64,000 nt of DNA from Phyllobacterium sp. OV277. Its GTDB lineage: Bacteria > Pseudomonadota > Alphaproteobacteria > Rhizobiales > Rhizobiaceae. Position 1 is the first letter of the stretch, and the number at the start of each line of letters is the position of its first letter. The notes below the pieces were generated by a model. It was not told where the DNA came from. It searched no databases and was given only the letters and a program-made list of their open reading frames with translations. Shown here piece by piece: positions 9,501 through 18,821 of this stretch. The DNA is taken from assembly GCF_900104355.1 (NCBI RefSeq), contig NZ_FNIY01000007.1, positions 120,054-184,053 of the forward strand. The letters run 5' to 3'. The translations under genes were made by a program, and so were the position numbers.

Positions 9501-9666
9501 CACCGGGATCGGTGACGGCCACGGAAATCAGCGGCACATCGATGTTGGGAAAGCGGGTAATGGGCAGCTTGGCAAAGCTCATCAACCCCAGAACCATCAG
9601 CACAACGAAAAGCAGGATCGAGGGAACCGGATTGCGGATCGACCAGGCGGAAATGTTCCAGTTCAT
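6517..9666 (-). CDS. RND multidrug efflux permease (HAE1/AcrB type)
   Basis: A 1049-residue inner-membrane proton/drug antiporter of normal family length. TM1 is in the N-terminal SILLFVVLMVLGLMSFAKLP; the TM4 proton-relay aspartates are in GILVDDAIVEIENIVRHM; the TM10 lysine is in GIVTKNAIMLVDFAIEE. Two large periplasmic porter regions lie after TM1 and TM7. With the adaptor it would need an outer-membrane TolC-type channel, not encoded here. It is the last gene of tetR - adaptor - permease; the adaptor stop overlaps this start (ATGA). The pair resembles BepD/BepE-type pumps of Brucella, but I do not assign that name. Confidence 0.93.
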   Translation of the reverse strand: MNWNISAWSIRNPVPSILLFVVLMVLGLMSFAKLPITRFPNIDVPLISVAVTDPGVAPSELETQIAKRVEDSVANITGVKNVITTLTEGSSTTLVEFRLEVDTQKALNDVKDAVTRIRSDLPATIKEPIVSSVDVEGSAILTYAVSAPTMTSEELSWFVDDKILRDIQGVKGVGRVERYGGVTREIRVSLDPDRLTALGVTASDVNRALKSMNADLTGGRGDLGSTQQTIRTLGASRSLDDLRAVEIPLAGGRSVRLDAIGAVTDAFQEPKSFARVNNQTVVSLGVFRAKGASDADVFKRVQDRMDLLKQKYPDTRFNIIDNAVNYTYGNYEAAMSSLVEGALLSIVVVFLFLRNIRATLIAAVALPLSAIPTFWAIDMLGFSLNLISLLGITLVTGILVDDAIVEIENIVRHMRSGKSPYRASLEAADEIGLAVIAISVTIIAVFAPVSFMSGIAGQYFKQFGLTVAVAVFFSLLVARLITPMMTAYLLRDGKSLHHEENTGGWVGAYTRFLGVTLRYRWLTLISGVLLFATAIWAMGFLPSGFVPPQDEARVAVNLELTPGSPIDETRRVTDEAATRVREIPEVQQTYVVGGSSPKGEVDTRRATMIVKLSHKSERNRTQKQIEVDIFNKLSEVPDLRANFVNDRGEREFAIGVIGPDGQKVSEQARAMQSAMMATGSFQAVSSSAALDRPEIIVTPRMDKLAELGLSTSGVSDALRVATLGDLDANLAKYTVGDRQIPIRVQLTEESRRDLTVLNTLTVTAPSGVVVPLASIAQVSFGQGPSSIERFNRERRVVVGANMAGGKEIGEGLSIVKSLPQVQSMPDGVRIQETGDAEVMGEVFAGFRDAMIMGLMLVFVVLILLFGSIFHAFTILMSLPLSIAGVAAALLLTNNSVSMAVVIGILMLMGIVTKNAIMLVDFAIEEVKHGIPRNEAIIDAGRKRVRPIVMTTIAMSAGMIPAALAFGDGGEFRAPMAIAVIGGLLISTVLSLVFVPSFYTIMDDLSRWMARAFHWGFRPNKPDEPTTTTPHGVRSVPAYPAPGFASEAAE

Positions 9667-10862
9667 TTGACCGCCCCCGTCGTTTCATTGGTGATACGAA
9701 CCGGGGTGACGCGGTCGCCATTGGCAACAAAGGTGCCGGCACGCGCCACCACATCTTCGCCACTGGCGAGGCCATCAAGCACTTCAACCGCGCGATCATT
9801 GCGGATACCGAGCGTCACCTTGCGCGTATCGACAACACCGTCCTTCACCACCTGTACGAATGATGTGGGGCCGCGATAGACCACTGCGGAGAGCGGAACA
9901 TTGACGCCATTGCGCCGGGTCAACTCAATAACAGCGCGGGCAAAATTGCCGGGGCGGATTGCTTCATTGCGCTCAAGTGAAATCTTGACTGCGCCGAGAC
10001 GGGAGCTGGCGGTGATTTCAGGCGAGATCAGACGCACATGGCCGCTGACTGGCTGCTCCATACCGGAAACGCGCACGGATACGGGCATATCAGGCTTGAG
10101 GCGCGGCAGGTCAACTTCGGGAATGTTGGCGGAAAGCTCAAATTCATTGTCGCGGGCAATACGGAACAAGGGACCGGCATTCATCGACACGATACCACCG
10201 AGCAATGCGTTGCGGCTGAGCACAACGCCCGACGTTGGTGCTTTTACATCGGCTTTCTCGATCCGCAGCAGCACATCGCGTTTTTGTGCAGCCACCAGTT
10301 GCAACTGCGACTGGCTGGCAACCAGCGCCTGCCGCGAGGTATTGAGCCGCGCATTGGCGCTGTCATGGGCATTGGTGGCATTGTCGAAGTCGGCCTTGGA
10401 CGTGATCCCCTTGGCCGATAGCGCGCGGGCACGGTCCAGCGCTTCCTGTGCCTGCCGGACGGCGATCTGCGCGTCAACAATCTGCGCTTCAGACTGGGCA
10501 ATGGATGCCTCAGCCTGTGCGCGCTGCGCTTCGATTTGTGCCAGCTGAATTTCGAGGGATGACCTGTCGAGGCGGGCAATGATGTCGCCCTCCTTTACAA
10601 AGTCGCCCTGATCGGCACCCAACTCAAGCACGATCAGTCCGGCAACGTCGGTTCCAACGGCAACTTCCTGCCGGGGAACGATTGTGCCCGTGACGGTGAT
10701 GCTTGCGACCATCTCGCCCTCTGCGGCCGGGATGACATTGATGACAGGCGGCTTGACCCTCTGCACCAATGCATCATCGGCGAAAGCGCCTGAGACGAGC
10801 ATGGATGACAGGCCAAGGGCCAGAGCGATAGGTGTCAGAACTTTGTTGCGGCGGTTGCGCAT
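9663..10862 (-). CDS. RND efflux periplasmic adaptor (membrane fusion protein)
   Basis: A 399-residue adaptor with a signal sequence (ALGLSSMLVSGAFADDA). The order is a split lipoyl domain (GTDVAGLIVLELGADQGDFV; ADVKAPTSGVVLSRNALLG), a long coiled-coil hairpin with many Ala and Gln (LAQIEAQRAQAEASIAQSEA, near residues 115-190), a beta-barrel domain and a membrane-proximal domain ending VVARAGTFVANGDRVTPVRI. There is no lipobox Cys, so it is probably anchored by its N-terminus or free in the periplasm. It links the permease to the outer-membrane channel. It is coupled to the permease by a 4-bp overlap. Confidence 0.93.
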   Translation of the reverse strand: MRNRRNKVLTPIALALGLSSMLVSGAFADDALVQRVKPPVINVIPAAEGEMVASITVTGTIVPRQEVAVGTDVAGLIVLELGADQGDFVKEGDIIARLDRSSLEIQLAQIEAQRAQAEASIAQSEAQIVDAQIAVRQAQEALDRARALSAKGITSKADFDNATNAHDSANARLNTSRQALVASQSQLQLVAAQKRDVLLRIEKADVKAPTSGVVLSRNALLGGIVSMNAGPLFRIARDNEFELSANIPEVDLPRLKPDMPVSVRVSGMEQPVSGHVRLISPEITASSRLGAVKISLERNEAIRPGNFARAVIELTRRNGVNVPLSAVVYRGPTSFVQVVKDGVVDTRKVTLGIRNDRAVEVLDGLASGEDVVARAGTFVANGDRVTPVRITNETTGAVK

Positions 10863-10925
10863 CGGATGACCTGATCAAAAGAGGTATTTGCCGGGATCGG
10901 TAGTTCAGTAATTTATGCGTATGTT

Positions 10926-11636
10926 TTATGCTTTTACCGGGCGCAAAATCGCCACGGCGAGCGCCCGAAACATCGGTTCCAGCGCTTCGACAGGCACACC
11001 CTGTGCCGGAAAATTCCGCATGATCACGCCCTCGCCCATGGCAGCAAGGGTTGCTGCAACGAGGCCGAGATCGCCAATGGGATCAATCTCGCCGCGATTC
11101 TTGGCAGCACTGATGGCCGACAAAAGCTGTTCGCGCATCTGCCCTTCATAAAGTTCGCACTGGGCGGCAACGGCTTCATTGCGGATGGCCTCGGCCCGTA
11201 TTTCCGCGAAAATCCGGGCATTTGCATCACCAACACCATCGCCGGTGCTGGTCGCCGATTTTTGGTGGATATGCTCCATTCCAACCATCACCAAGGCGTC
11301 GATGATATTGTCGTATGCGCTCATACGATCGAGAATTTCAGCGCTTGCCTTGCGGTGGGCCGCGACAATGGTCTCGATAATCGACTCTTTCGACGGGAAA
11401 TAACGGTAAAGCGCGCCGGGGCTCATGCCCGCTTCGGAGCAGATGTCATTCATCGACGCGCCGTGAAACCCTGCCCGAACAAAACAGGTGGTTGCCGCTT
11501 CCAGAATACGCGCTTCCTGAACCTCGCGGTTCTGCGCCCGTTTGCCGAAGAGTTTGGTGACAAAACAGCCGCCTTCCCTGTCCGATTTCTCATCGGCAAG
11601 GTGCTTGGTCGGTCTTGGGAGAATGTTATCAACCAT
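10926..11636 (-). CDS. TetR-family repressor of the RND efflux operon
   Basis: A 236-residue regulator. The helix-turn-helix lies near residues 50-75: FHGASMNDICSEAGMSPGAL followed by YRYFPSKESII, the classic TetR layout. The C-terminal part is a ligand-binding helical domain. ATG 11636 is chosen over the TTG at 11648; an even later start is possible. It is the first gene of tetR - adaptor - permease (63-bp gap to the adaptor) and lies just after parC on the same strand. The palindrome at 11701-11718, upstream, is its probable operator, so I infer autorepression relieved by pump substrates. Confidence 0.9.
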   Translation of the reverse strand: MVDNILPRPTKHLADEKSDREGGCFVTKLFGKRAQNREVQEARILEAATTCFVRAGFHGASMNDICSEAGMSPGALYRYFPSKESIIETIVAAHRKASAEILDRMSAYDNIIDALVMVGMEHIHQKSATSTGDGVGDANARIFAEIRAEAIRNEAVAAQCELYEGQMREQLLSAISAAKNRGEIDPIGDLGLVAATLAAMGEGVIMRNFPAQGVPVEALEPMFRALAVAILRPVKA

Positions 11637-11700
11637 GCGGCACCACAAAAAAGAGCGAATGTTCGTTCTCGTTTATAGCGAAACACAATCATCGTCAATA

Positions 11701-11718
11701 CGAGAATGAACATTCTCG
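11701..11718. promoter_or_regulatory. Probable TetR operator upstream of the efflux operon
   Basis: CGAGAATG-AA-CATTCTCG is an 18-bp palindrome with a 2-bp centre, 65 bp upstream of the tetR ATG. A related imperfect element with the core CGAATGTTCG lies at about 11656-11671, closer to the gene. Palindromes of this form and position are the usual TetR-family binding sites. The 115-bp gap between the parC stop (11751) and tetR has room for one promoter covered by both elements. Confidence 0.7.
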
Positions 11719-11750
11719 TTTACATTTTCAATCAACCTGCGAATTGCGTG

Positions 11751-14033
11751 TCAGGAAAACTTGCCCGAGCGCGGGAAACCCTTCGGCACCATACGCCCAG
11801 CGGTGGCACGTGGACCGATCCACTCGATGAGTTCATCCTTGCTGCGTGTGAAGGTACGGTCAGCCGCATCCTGCCACGTCAGCCCCTGCTCCATGGCAAA
11901 GACACGGATATCGGATACGCCGCCATCCTTGTAGCGCTGCAGGCGTACGCCCTTGCCACGGCCAAGTTCCGGGATCTCCGATAGCGGAAACACCAGCATC
12001 TTGCGGTTTTCACCGACAATGGCGACGCTATCACCGGCAACAGGAACACAATGGCGCGCCTCATCCGGTGCCTTGACGTTCATCACCTGCCTGCCCTTGC
12101 GGGTATTGGCCATGACATCAGCCTCGGGCACAAGGAAGCCATTACCGTCATGCGACGACAGGAGCAATTGGCGTCCGGGATTGTGGACGAAGGCAGTGAC
12201 GATATCCTGATCGTTCTCCATATCGACGATGATACGGATCGGCTCACCATGACCGCGCCCGCCCGGCAGGCTGTTGGCGCCAATGGTGTAGAACTTGCCG
12301 CCGGTGGTCAGGACAAGAATTCTATCGGTGGTTTCCGCATGGAACGCCAGTTTCAGCTTATCGCCTTCCTTGAAGGTCAGGGCGGCGAAATCAGGCAGAT
12401 GGCCCTTCATAGCGCGCAGCCAGCCTTTTTCCGAGACGACAACCGTAACCGGTTCCTTCTCGATCATGGCGTGATGCATGTCGGTCAGATCATGCTGCGG
12501 CGCATCGGCAAAGGTCGTACGGCGCTTGCCCAAAGGCGTATCTGCCGCATATTTCTTCTGCATTTCGGCAATCTGCCAGGAAATGGTCTGCCATTGCTTG
12601 GTGTCGGAGGCCAGCAATTGCTCGATTTCACCCTTTTCAGCAGTCAGCCCGGCGAACTCCTTGCGGATTTCGAATTCCTCAAGCTTGCGCAATGAACGCA
12701 GACGCATATTGAGAACAGCTTCAGCCTGAACATCCGTTAGCCCGAAGCGGGCCATCATTTCCTGCTTCGGCTCATCCTCCTCGCGGATGATGCGGATCAC
12801 CTCATCGAGATTAAGATAGGCGATGAGGAAGCCGCCGAGAATTTCCAGACGCCGCTCGATTTCCGCCAGCCGGTGGCGTGAGCGGCGAATGAGTACATCC
12901 TTGCGGTGCTCAAGCCATTGCTGGAGCACGTCCTTCAAGGACAGGACGTTCGGCACCTTGCCGTTGGTCAGGACGTTCATGTTCAGCGGGAAACGCGTTT
13001 CAAGCTCGGACAGCTTGAACAGGGATTCCATCAGAATATCAGGATTGACGCTGCGGCTCTTGGGTTCGAGCACGATGCGCACGTCTTCGGTGGATTCGTC
13101 GCGCACATCGTCAAGCAGCGGCAGCTTCTTGGCGATCAGCAGTTCGGCAATCTTTTCGATCAGCCGGGACTTTTGCACCTGATAAGGAATTTCGGTAATG
13201 ACGATGATCCAGGTGCCGCGCCCCTGATCCTCCACCTCCCAGCGCGCGCGCAGACGGAAACCGCCCCGCCCGGTCTTATAGGCATCGAGAATGGCATCGG
13301 CGCTTTCGACCATCACACCGCCGGTCGGAAAATCAGGCCCGCGAACCATGGTCTTGGTATGATCGGCTGCATCTTCTTCGAGGGAAACAAGATCTTCAAC
13401 CGTCGCATCAGGATGTTTGATCAGATGCAGCGCTGCGGCGCAGAGTTCCGAGACATTGTGCGGCGGGATTGATGTGGCCATGCCAACCGCAATACCGGAC
13501 GAACCATTGGCCAGCAGGTTCGGGAACGCGCCGGGAAGAACAATCGGTTCCTCGTCTTCATCATTATAGGTCGGGCGAAAATCGACAGCGTCTTCGGTGA
13601 TGCCTTCCAGAAGCAGCATGGCGACGTCGGTCATACGCGCTTCGGTGTAACGCATGGCGGCCGGATTATCGCCGTCAATATTGCCAAAATTGCCCTGCCC
13701 GTCGACCACAGGGTAGCGCACCGCAAAATCCTGCGACAGGCGCACCAGCGCATCATAGATCGACTGGTCGCCATGCGGATGGAATTTACCCATCACTTCA
13801 CCGACGATACGGGCGCATTTTGCATAGGACTGATCAGGCGAGAGCCTGAGCAGGCGCATCGCATGCATAATTCTGCGATGAACGGGTTTCAGCCCGTCAC
13901 GCACGTCAGGCAAGGCACGGTTTGTGATCGTCGAAAGCGCATAGGCAAGATAGCGCTGTTCAAGCGCTGCCTTCAGATCAACCGGTTCAACATTATCGTC
14001 GCCATTGTCTGGCGGAATCAGGCTTTTTCCCAT
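11751..14033 (-). CDS. parC: DNA topoisomerase IV subunit A
   Basis: The 760-residue product is the DNA-breaking subunit of topoisomerase IV, which with ParE unlinks daughter chromosomes. The winged-helix active site contains the catalytic tyrosine Y129 in [10 protein letters not shown]. The quinolone-determining region ([14 protein letters not shown], residues 83-96) has Asp at 89 and Ser at 91. The C-terminal pinwheel domain is present ([28 protein letters not shown]), making this the longer ParC form usual in alphaproteobacteria. Gyrase A is less likely given length and context. Confidence 0.95.
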   Translation of the reverse strand: MGKSLIPPDNGDDNVEPVDLKAALEQRYLAYALSTITNRALPDVRDGLKPVHRRIMHAMRLLRLSPDQSYAKCARIVGEVMGKFHPHGDQSIYDALVRLSQDFAVRYPVVDGQGNFGNIDGDNPAAMRYTEARMTDVAMLLLEGITEDAVDFRPTYNDEDEEPIVLPGAFPNLLANGSSGIAVGMATSIPPHNVSELCAAALHLIKHPDATVEDLVSLEEDAADHTKTMVRGPDFPTGGVMVESADAILDAYKTGRGGFRLRARWEVEDQGRGTWIIVITEIPYQVQKSRLIEKIAELLIAKKLPLLDDVRDESTEDVRIVLEPKSRSVNPDILMESLFKLSELETRFPLNMNVLTNGKVPNVLSLKDVLQQWLEHRKDVLIRRSRHRLAEIERRLEILGGFLIAYLNLDEVIRIIREEDEPKQEMMARFGLTDVQAEAVLNMRLRSLRKLEEFEIRKEFAGLTAEKGEIEQLLASDTKQWQTISWQIAEMQKKYAADTPLGKRRTTFADAPQHDLTDMHHAMIEKEPVTVVVSEKGWLRAMKGHLPDFAALTFKEGDKLKLAFHAETTDRILVLTTGGKFYTIGANSLPGGRGHGEPIRIIVDMENDQDIVTAFVHNPGRQLLLSSHDGNGFLVPEADVMANTRKGRQVMNVKAPDEARHCVPVAGDSVAIVGENRKMLVFPLSEIPELGRGKGVRLQRYKDGGVSDIRVFAMEQGLTWQDAADRTFTRSKDELIEWIGPRATAGRMVPKGFPRSGKFS

Positions 14034-14255
14034 GTCAATGGGTTATCAACTCACTGAATCGCGAGCAAGCAATGATTCGCCAAGATCACAGCCTGTTGCG
14101 CTTTGTAATGGGTAAAAAATGGGCGGGGCTTGCTTCCGTTCGCCAAATCTGACTTTCTACCGCCGAATTTGCCAAAATTCATGCCGCATGACCGTCATAG
14201 TTTTGCCGCGCGACATGCGATAGAACTACCTACTGACCAAAACAAGGAATCCACT

Positions 14256-15455
14256 ATGCGTCCAACCACCTCTCTGAAATCCGGCTTGCACCTTATGGCT
14301 GCGACCACTGCCCTCGTCGTTGTCTTTGCCGGTTCAGCCTATGCGGTGGACGGTAATGCCGTGGCTGCCCGTTTGAAGGGCGTCTATGGCGAAATGGATA
14401 ACAAGATTGAGTACTCAAATGTTGAAACCAATGGTTCGACAGTCGTCCTCAAGGATACCAAATTCTCTACCCCGGGTATGAAGGAAACCGTCAATATTGG
14501 AGACGTGACTTTGAGTGATGTCAGTGATTCATCCGGCGGCGGCTTCAAGATTGGCAGCCTCACGGTACCAGACATCAATTACGTCCCTGCCGGTGAAGCT
14601 GACAGTAAAATTACGATTGAGGGTATCAAGTTAAGTGACATCACACTTCCAGCCGAGGGGGCGACCGAACCACTCGCAAAAATGCTGCAATATGGAAACG
14701 CTGAAGTGAAACATGGTGCAATTCGCATCAAGAACACCGAAGTTTTTTCGGCTGATGGTTTGACTGCAACGGTATCACCTTTCACAACGACCGCGCCAAT
14801 AACCTTCACGGCTAATTTGGCAAGTTTCAAGGCCAACTTCGCCAATGTCGAAGACGCTAAGACCAAAGACGCTTTGAAAGCACTTGGCTATGAAACCGTT
14901 ACCGGAAAGTTTATTGCCGGAGGTAGCTGGAATCTTTCGGACGGACACATGATTTTCGATAAATTCGATTACATAGTCGACAATGCTGGTACATTGGGTT
15001 TGAAGATCGACGTTTCGGGCTACACACTAGAGTTCCTCAAGGGCCTGCAGGAAGCCGCCAAGAAGGGCGAAGGCAAGGCTGACGAAGCACAAGCCATGGC
15101 CATGCTCGGCCTGATGCAGCAGTTGAGCTTCACTGGTGCGTCGATCCGCTTCGACGATGCCTCAGTCACCAACAAGGCGCTCGACTATGCTGCCAAGCAG
15201 CAGGGTATGAAGCGCGATGATCTGGTCAATCAGGGCAAGGCAATCCTGCCAATGATGGCGGCACAGCTCGGCAATGCGGAATTTGCGCAGGCGCTGGGAA
15301 CAGCTGTCAGTGCCTATCTCGACAGCCCGAAGAACATCGAGATCAAGGCTGCTCCTGGCAAGTCTGTTCCATTTGCGATCATCGCAGCTGGCGGCATGGC
15401 TGATCCTAAGTCGCTGATCAAGACACTTGGCGTCACTGTTAACGCCAATCAGTAA
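14256..15455 (+). CDS. Conserved exported protein of unknown function
   Basis: A 399-residue protein with a Sec signal peptide (LHLMAATTALVVVFAGSAYA, cleaved before VDGN). The mature part has long runs of beta-strand character with repeated statements of the type 'KITIEGIKLSDITLPAEG', and a more helical, Ala/Lys-rich middle (EAAKKGEGKADEAQAMAML). I recognise no domain. ATG 14256 with AAGGAA upstream is preferred over an in-frame start 126 bp earlier, which would bury the signal peptide. It stands between divergent parC and convergent aspS, with a strong shared terminator at 15501. Confidence 0.75.
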   Translation: MRPTTSLKSGLHLMAATTALVVVFAGSAYAVDGNAVAARLKGVYGEMDNKIEYSNVETNGSTVVLKDTKFSTPGMKETVNIGDVTLSDVSDSSGGGFKIGSLTVPDINYVPAGEADSKITIEGIKLSDITLPAEGATEPLAKMLQYGNAEVKHGAIRIKNTEVFSADGLTATVSPFTTTAPITFTANLASFKANFANVEDAKTKDALKALGYETVTGKFIAGGSWNLSDGHMIFDKFDYIVDNAGTLGLKIDVSGYTLEFLKGLQEAAKKGEGKADEAQAMAMLGLMQQLSFTGASIRFDDASVTNKALDYAAKQQGMKRDDLVNQGKAILPMMAAQLGNAEFAQALGTAVSAYLDSPKNIEIKAAPGKSVPFAIIAAGGMADPKSLIKTLGVTVNANQ

Positions 15456-15500
15456 TGGTTTTTGGAGCGCCTTCCTCGGGAACGGCGCTCCACGACAACG

Positions 15501-15534
15501 AAAAAGCCCGGCAGCGATGCCGGGCTTTTTGTTT
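15501..15534. terminator. Bidirectional intrinsic terminator between the exported-protein gene and aspS
   Basis: AAAAAGCCCGGC - AGCGAT - GCCGGGCTTTTT forms a GC-rich stem flanked by an A-run and a T-run, so it can end transcripts from both converging genes. Confidence 0.9.
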
Positions 15535-15559
15535 ATCTGGAGTCGGTTAGAAGAGGCTT

Positions 15560-17350
15560 TTAATCCTCTTTCTTCATCGGCGCGAGGCGGATGTTGAGAT
15601 CGCGCAACTGGGCTGGCGACACATCGGATGGTGCGTTCATCAGAAGGTCATAGGCCTGCTGGTTCATCGGGAACATGGTGATTTCGCGCAGGTTCTTCGC
15701 ACCCACGAGCAGCATCACAATGCGGTCGATACCTGCAGCCATACCGCCATGCGGCGGTGCGCCATACTGGAACGCGCGATAAAGACCACCAAAACGCTCT
15801 TCCACCGTTTCGCGTGAATGGCCAACCGCCTCAAACGCCTTGACCATGGTTTCCGGCAGATGGTTGCGGATACCGCCAGAGGAAATCTCAAAACCGTTGC
15901 AGACGAGATCGTACTGGAACGCCTTGATCGTCAACGGGTCCTGATTTTCCAGTGCATCAATGCCACCCTGCGGCATGGAGAACGGGTTGTGGGCAAAATC
16001 GATCTTCTTTTCTTCTTCCAGCCACTCGAAGAACGGGAAGTCGATGATCCAGCACAGTTTGAACTGGTCGCGGTCAACAAGGTTCAGTTCTTCGCCAGCG
16101 CGGGTACGCGCGGCACCGGCAAAGGAAACGAACTTCTTGGGATCGCCAGCAACGAAGAACGCCGCATCGCCATCGTCAAGACCAAGCTGCACGCGCAGTG
16201 CTTCGGTACGCTCAGGTCCGATGTTCTTGGCAAGCGGGCCAGCGCCCTCAAGCGCTTCGCCTTCCTTGCGCCAGAAGATATAGCCGAGACCCGGCTGTCC
16301 TTCGCCCTGCGCCCAGGAGTTCATACGATCACAGAATGCGCGCGAACCACCTGTCTTGGCCGGAATGGCCCAGACTTCGACCTTCGGGTCATTGGCGATC
16401 ATGTTGGCGAAAACCTTGAAGCCGGAACCGGCAAAATGCTCGGTAACAGCCTGCATTTCGATCGGGTTGCGCAGATCAGGCTTGTCGGAGCCGTATTTGC
16501 GCATGGCAACGTCATAGGCGATGCGCGGGAATTCCTGCGTGACAGGCTTACCCTCGGCAAATTCTTCAAAGACGCCGCGCAGGACGGGTTCCATGGTCGA
16601 CAGAACGTCTTCCTGCTCGACAAAGCTCATTTCGACGTCGAGCTGGTAGAATTCACCCGGCAGACGGTCAGCGCGCGGGTCTTCATCACGGAAGCATGGC
16701 GCGATCTGGAAGTAGCGGTCGAAACCGGACATCATGATCAGCTGCTTGTACTGCTGCGGCGCCTGCGGCAGTGCATAGAACTTGCCGGCATGAATGCGGC
16801 TTGGCACGAGGAAGTCGCGCGCACCTTCCGGCGAGGAAGCCGTCAGGATAGGCGTCGAGAACTCGGTGAAGCCGATATCGGTCATACGGCGGCGCATCGC
16901 GGCGATGATCTTGGTGCGCGACATGATGTTCTTGTGCAGCGTATCGCGGCGCAGATCGAGGAAGCGGTATTTCAGGCGAATATCCTCAGGATAATCCAGC
17001 TCGCCGAACACCGGCAGCGGCAGTTCCTTGGCAGCTGACAGAATTTCGATCTCGCGGGCAAAAACTTCGATCTCGCCAGTGGGCATGTTCGCATTGACAG
17101 TATCATCCGTGCGGGCCTTCACTTCACCATCCACGCGGATAACCCATTCGCCGCGCACGGTCTCGGCCACCTTGAATGCGGGCGAGTCGGGGCTGGCAAC
17201 GATCTGGGTCAGACCGTAATGATCGCGGATATCGATAAAGAGAATACCGCCATGATCGCGGACGCGGTGAACCCAGCCGGAAAGACGAACTGTCGAACCA
17301 ACGTCGGATTTCCGCAGGGCGGCGCAGGTATGGCTGCGGTAACGGTGCAT
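15560..17350 (-). CDS. aspS: Aspartyl-tRNA synthetase
   Basis: The 596-residue class II synthetase charges tRNA-Asp. The N-terminal OB-fold anticodon domain is seen in [20 protein letters not shown], motif 2 around [19 protein letters not shown], a GAD insertion domain in the middle, and motif 3 in [16 protein letters not shown]. The bacterial-type length with the GAD domain suggests either discriminating or non-discriminating AspRS; I cannot decide which. ATG 17350 ([13 protein letters not shown]) is preferred over an in-frame start at 17440, since family members begin with this sequence. Confidence 0.95.
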   Translation of the reverse strand: MHRYRSHTCAALRKSDVGSTVRLSGWVHRVRDHGGILFIDIRDHYGLTQIVASPDSPAFKVAETVRGEWVIRVDGEVKARTDDTVNANMPTGEIEVFAREIEILSAAKELPLPVFGELDYPEDIRLKYRFLDLRRDTLHKNIMSRTKIIAAMRRRMTDIGFTEFSTPILTASSPEGARDFLVPSRIHAGKFYALPQAPQQYKQLIMMSGFDRYFQIAPCFRDEDPRADRLPGEFYQLDVEMSFVEQEDVLSTMEPVLRGVFEEFAEGKPVTQEFPRIAYDVAMRKYGSDKPDLRNPIEMQAVTEHFAGSGFKVFANMIANDPKVEVWAIPAKTGGSRAFCDRMNSWAQGEGQPGLGYIFWRKEGEALEGAGPLAKNIGPERTEALRVQLGLDDGDAAFFVAGDPKKFVSFAGAARTRAGEELNLVDRDQFKLCWIIDFPFFEWLEEEKKIDFAHNPFSMPQGGIDALENQDPLTIKAFQYDLVCNGFEISSGGIRNHLPETMVKAFEAVGHSRETVEERFGGLYRAFQYGAPPHGGMAAGIDRIVMLLVGAKNLREITMFPMNQQAYDLLMNAPSDVSPAQLRDLNIRLAPMKKED

Positions 17351-17586
17351 GATATGTGCCTCTGAGATGCTTGATGCTTGTTGCCGGAAGGCGTGAAGAA
17401 AGCCCCGGATATAATCTGGAATTTGCGCGGACAAGCGCATTTTGACGATGATTTGTCAAGATTGCGAATTGCCCGATGGGGCATTTGTGAGCCCGAAACA
17501 GTTATATGGAAGCAATGACAGCGCTCTGGTAACGAAGAAACTCAGACAGACGAGACAAATGCATTTCCATTCGCTATAGAAATTTC

Positions 17587-18747
17587 ATGACCATGATTAC
17601 AACCACAGATCAGCTTGACCAGGCTGTAGCCGCCCTTTCGCAATCCGATTTCGTAACCGTCGATACGGAGTTCATCCGGGAGACCACGTTCTGGCCGGAG
17701 CTTTGCGTTATCCAGCTCGCATCCCCTGATCACACAGCCATTGTCGATGCCCTTGCGCCGGGTCTCGATCTTGCGCCGTTTTTCCGGCTGATGGCCGATG
17801 AAACCATCGTCAAGGTGTTCCACGCCGCGCGGCAGGACATCGAGATTATTTTCCATCTTGGCAATCTGATCCCTCACCCGGTTTTCGATACGCAGGTTGC
17901 CGCGATGGTTTGCGGCTTTGGCGATGCGATTGCCTATGACCAGTTGGTGCAGCGGGTGAATGGCGCGCAGATCGACAAATCCTCGCGCTTTACCGACTGG
18001 CGCCGCCGCCCGCTTTCAGAAAAGCAGCTGGATTATGCACTGGCTGACGTGACGCACCTGCGCGACATTTATCTCTACCTCAACAATAAGCTTGAGGAAG
18101 AAGGCCGCACGGACTGGGTTCTCGACGAGATGAAGGTGCTCACCGCCCGCGAGACCTATGACATGCATCCAGATGATGCATGGAAGCGCCTGAAGATGCG
18201 CCTGCGCAAGCCGCAGGAACTGGCCGTGCTGCGCAGTGTCGCTGCCTGGCGCGAACGCGAAGCGCGCGAACGCAATGTGCCGCGCGGCCGCGTGCTCAAG
18301 GACGATGCCATTTACGAGATCGCCCAGCAGCAACCACGCGATGTGGAAGCCATGGGCCGCCTTCGCACCATCCCCAAGGGTTGGGAGCGCTCCAGCATAG
18401 CGACTGGTCTGCTCAATGCGGTCAACATTGCGCTCGACCTGCCAAAAGAAGACATGCCGCGCCTGCCGAAATCCGTGCAGTCGCCTGAGGGAGCCGGTGC
18501 CGCTGCGGAGCTTTTGAAGGTTCTGCTGCGTCTGGTGACGGAAGAACATGGTGTTGCCGCCAAGGTTGTGGCGACGTCAGATGAAATCGAACGGATAGCC
18601 GCGGAAGGCGATGCGGATGATATTGCCGCTCTGCAGGGTTGGCGCCGCGAAGTTTTTGGCGAAAAGGCGTTGCAGCTGATCAATGGCGAGCTTTGCCTGA
18701 AGTTTGAAAACAAGCGAATCCGCGCCGTGCCCTGCGCAGACCTATAG
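17587..18747 (+). CDS. rnd: Ribonuclease D
   Basis: A 386-residue 3'-5' exoribonuclease that trims tRNA and other stable RNA 3' ends. The DEDD residues can be seen: D and E in VTVDTEFIRETTFWPELCVI near residue 22, D in VFHAARQDIEIIFHLG near residue 85, and the third motif with Y and D in LDYALADVTHLRDIYLYL near residue 152. One HRDC domain follows (LKMRLRKPQELAVLRSVAAW). It is divergent from aspS; the 236-bp spacer should hold both promoters. Confidence 0.94.
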   Translation: MTMITTTDQLDQAVAALSQSDFVTVDTEFIRETTFWPELCVIQLASPDHTAIVDALAPGLDLAPFFRLMADETIVKVFHAARQDIEIIFHLGNLIPHPVFDTQVAAMVCGFGDAIAYDQLVQRVNGAQIDKSSRFTDWRRRPLSEKQLDYALADVTHLRDIYLYLNNKLEEEGRTDWVLDEMKVLTARETYDMHPDDAWKRLKMRLRKPQELAVLRSVAAWREREARERNVPRGRVLKDDAIYEIAQQQPRDVEAMGRLRTIPKGWERSSIATGLLNAVNIALDLPKEDMPRLPKSVQSPEGAGAAAELLKVLLRLVTEEHGVAAKVVATSDEIERIAAEGDADDIAALQGWRREVFGEKALQLINGELCLKFENKRIRAVPCADL

Positions 18748-18754
18748 TACGGTG

Positions 18755-18774
18755 CGGGCCGAAGTATCGGCCCG
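18755..18774 (+). terminator. Hairpin after rnd
   Basis: CGGGCCGA-AGTA-TCGGCCCG is a perfect 8-bp stem with a 4-nt loop starting 7 bp after the rnd stop. The downstream bases (ACAATTTGG) are not a strong T-run, so it may stabilise the 3' end more than terminate. Confidence 0.5.
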
Positions 18775-18821
18775 ACAATTTGGCTAGCATCGGCCCATTG
18801 AAACCATGCTGATGCGAGGCA

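Noticed and set aside
15818..17038. 406-codon plus-strand ORF inside aspS
   Set aside because: Complementary frame of a strongly conserved gene; no independent signal.
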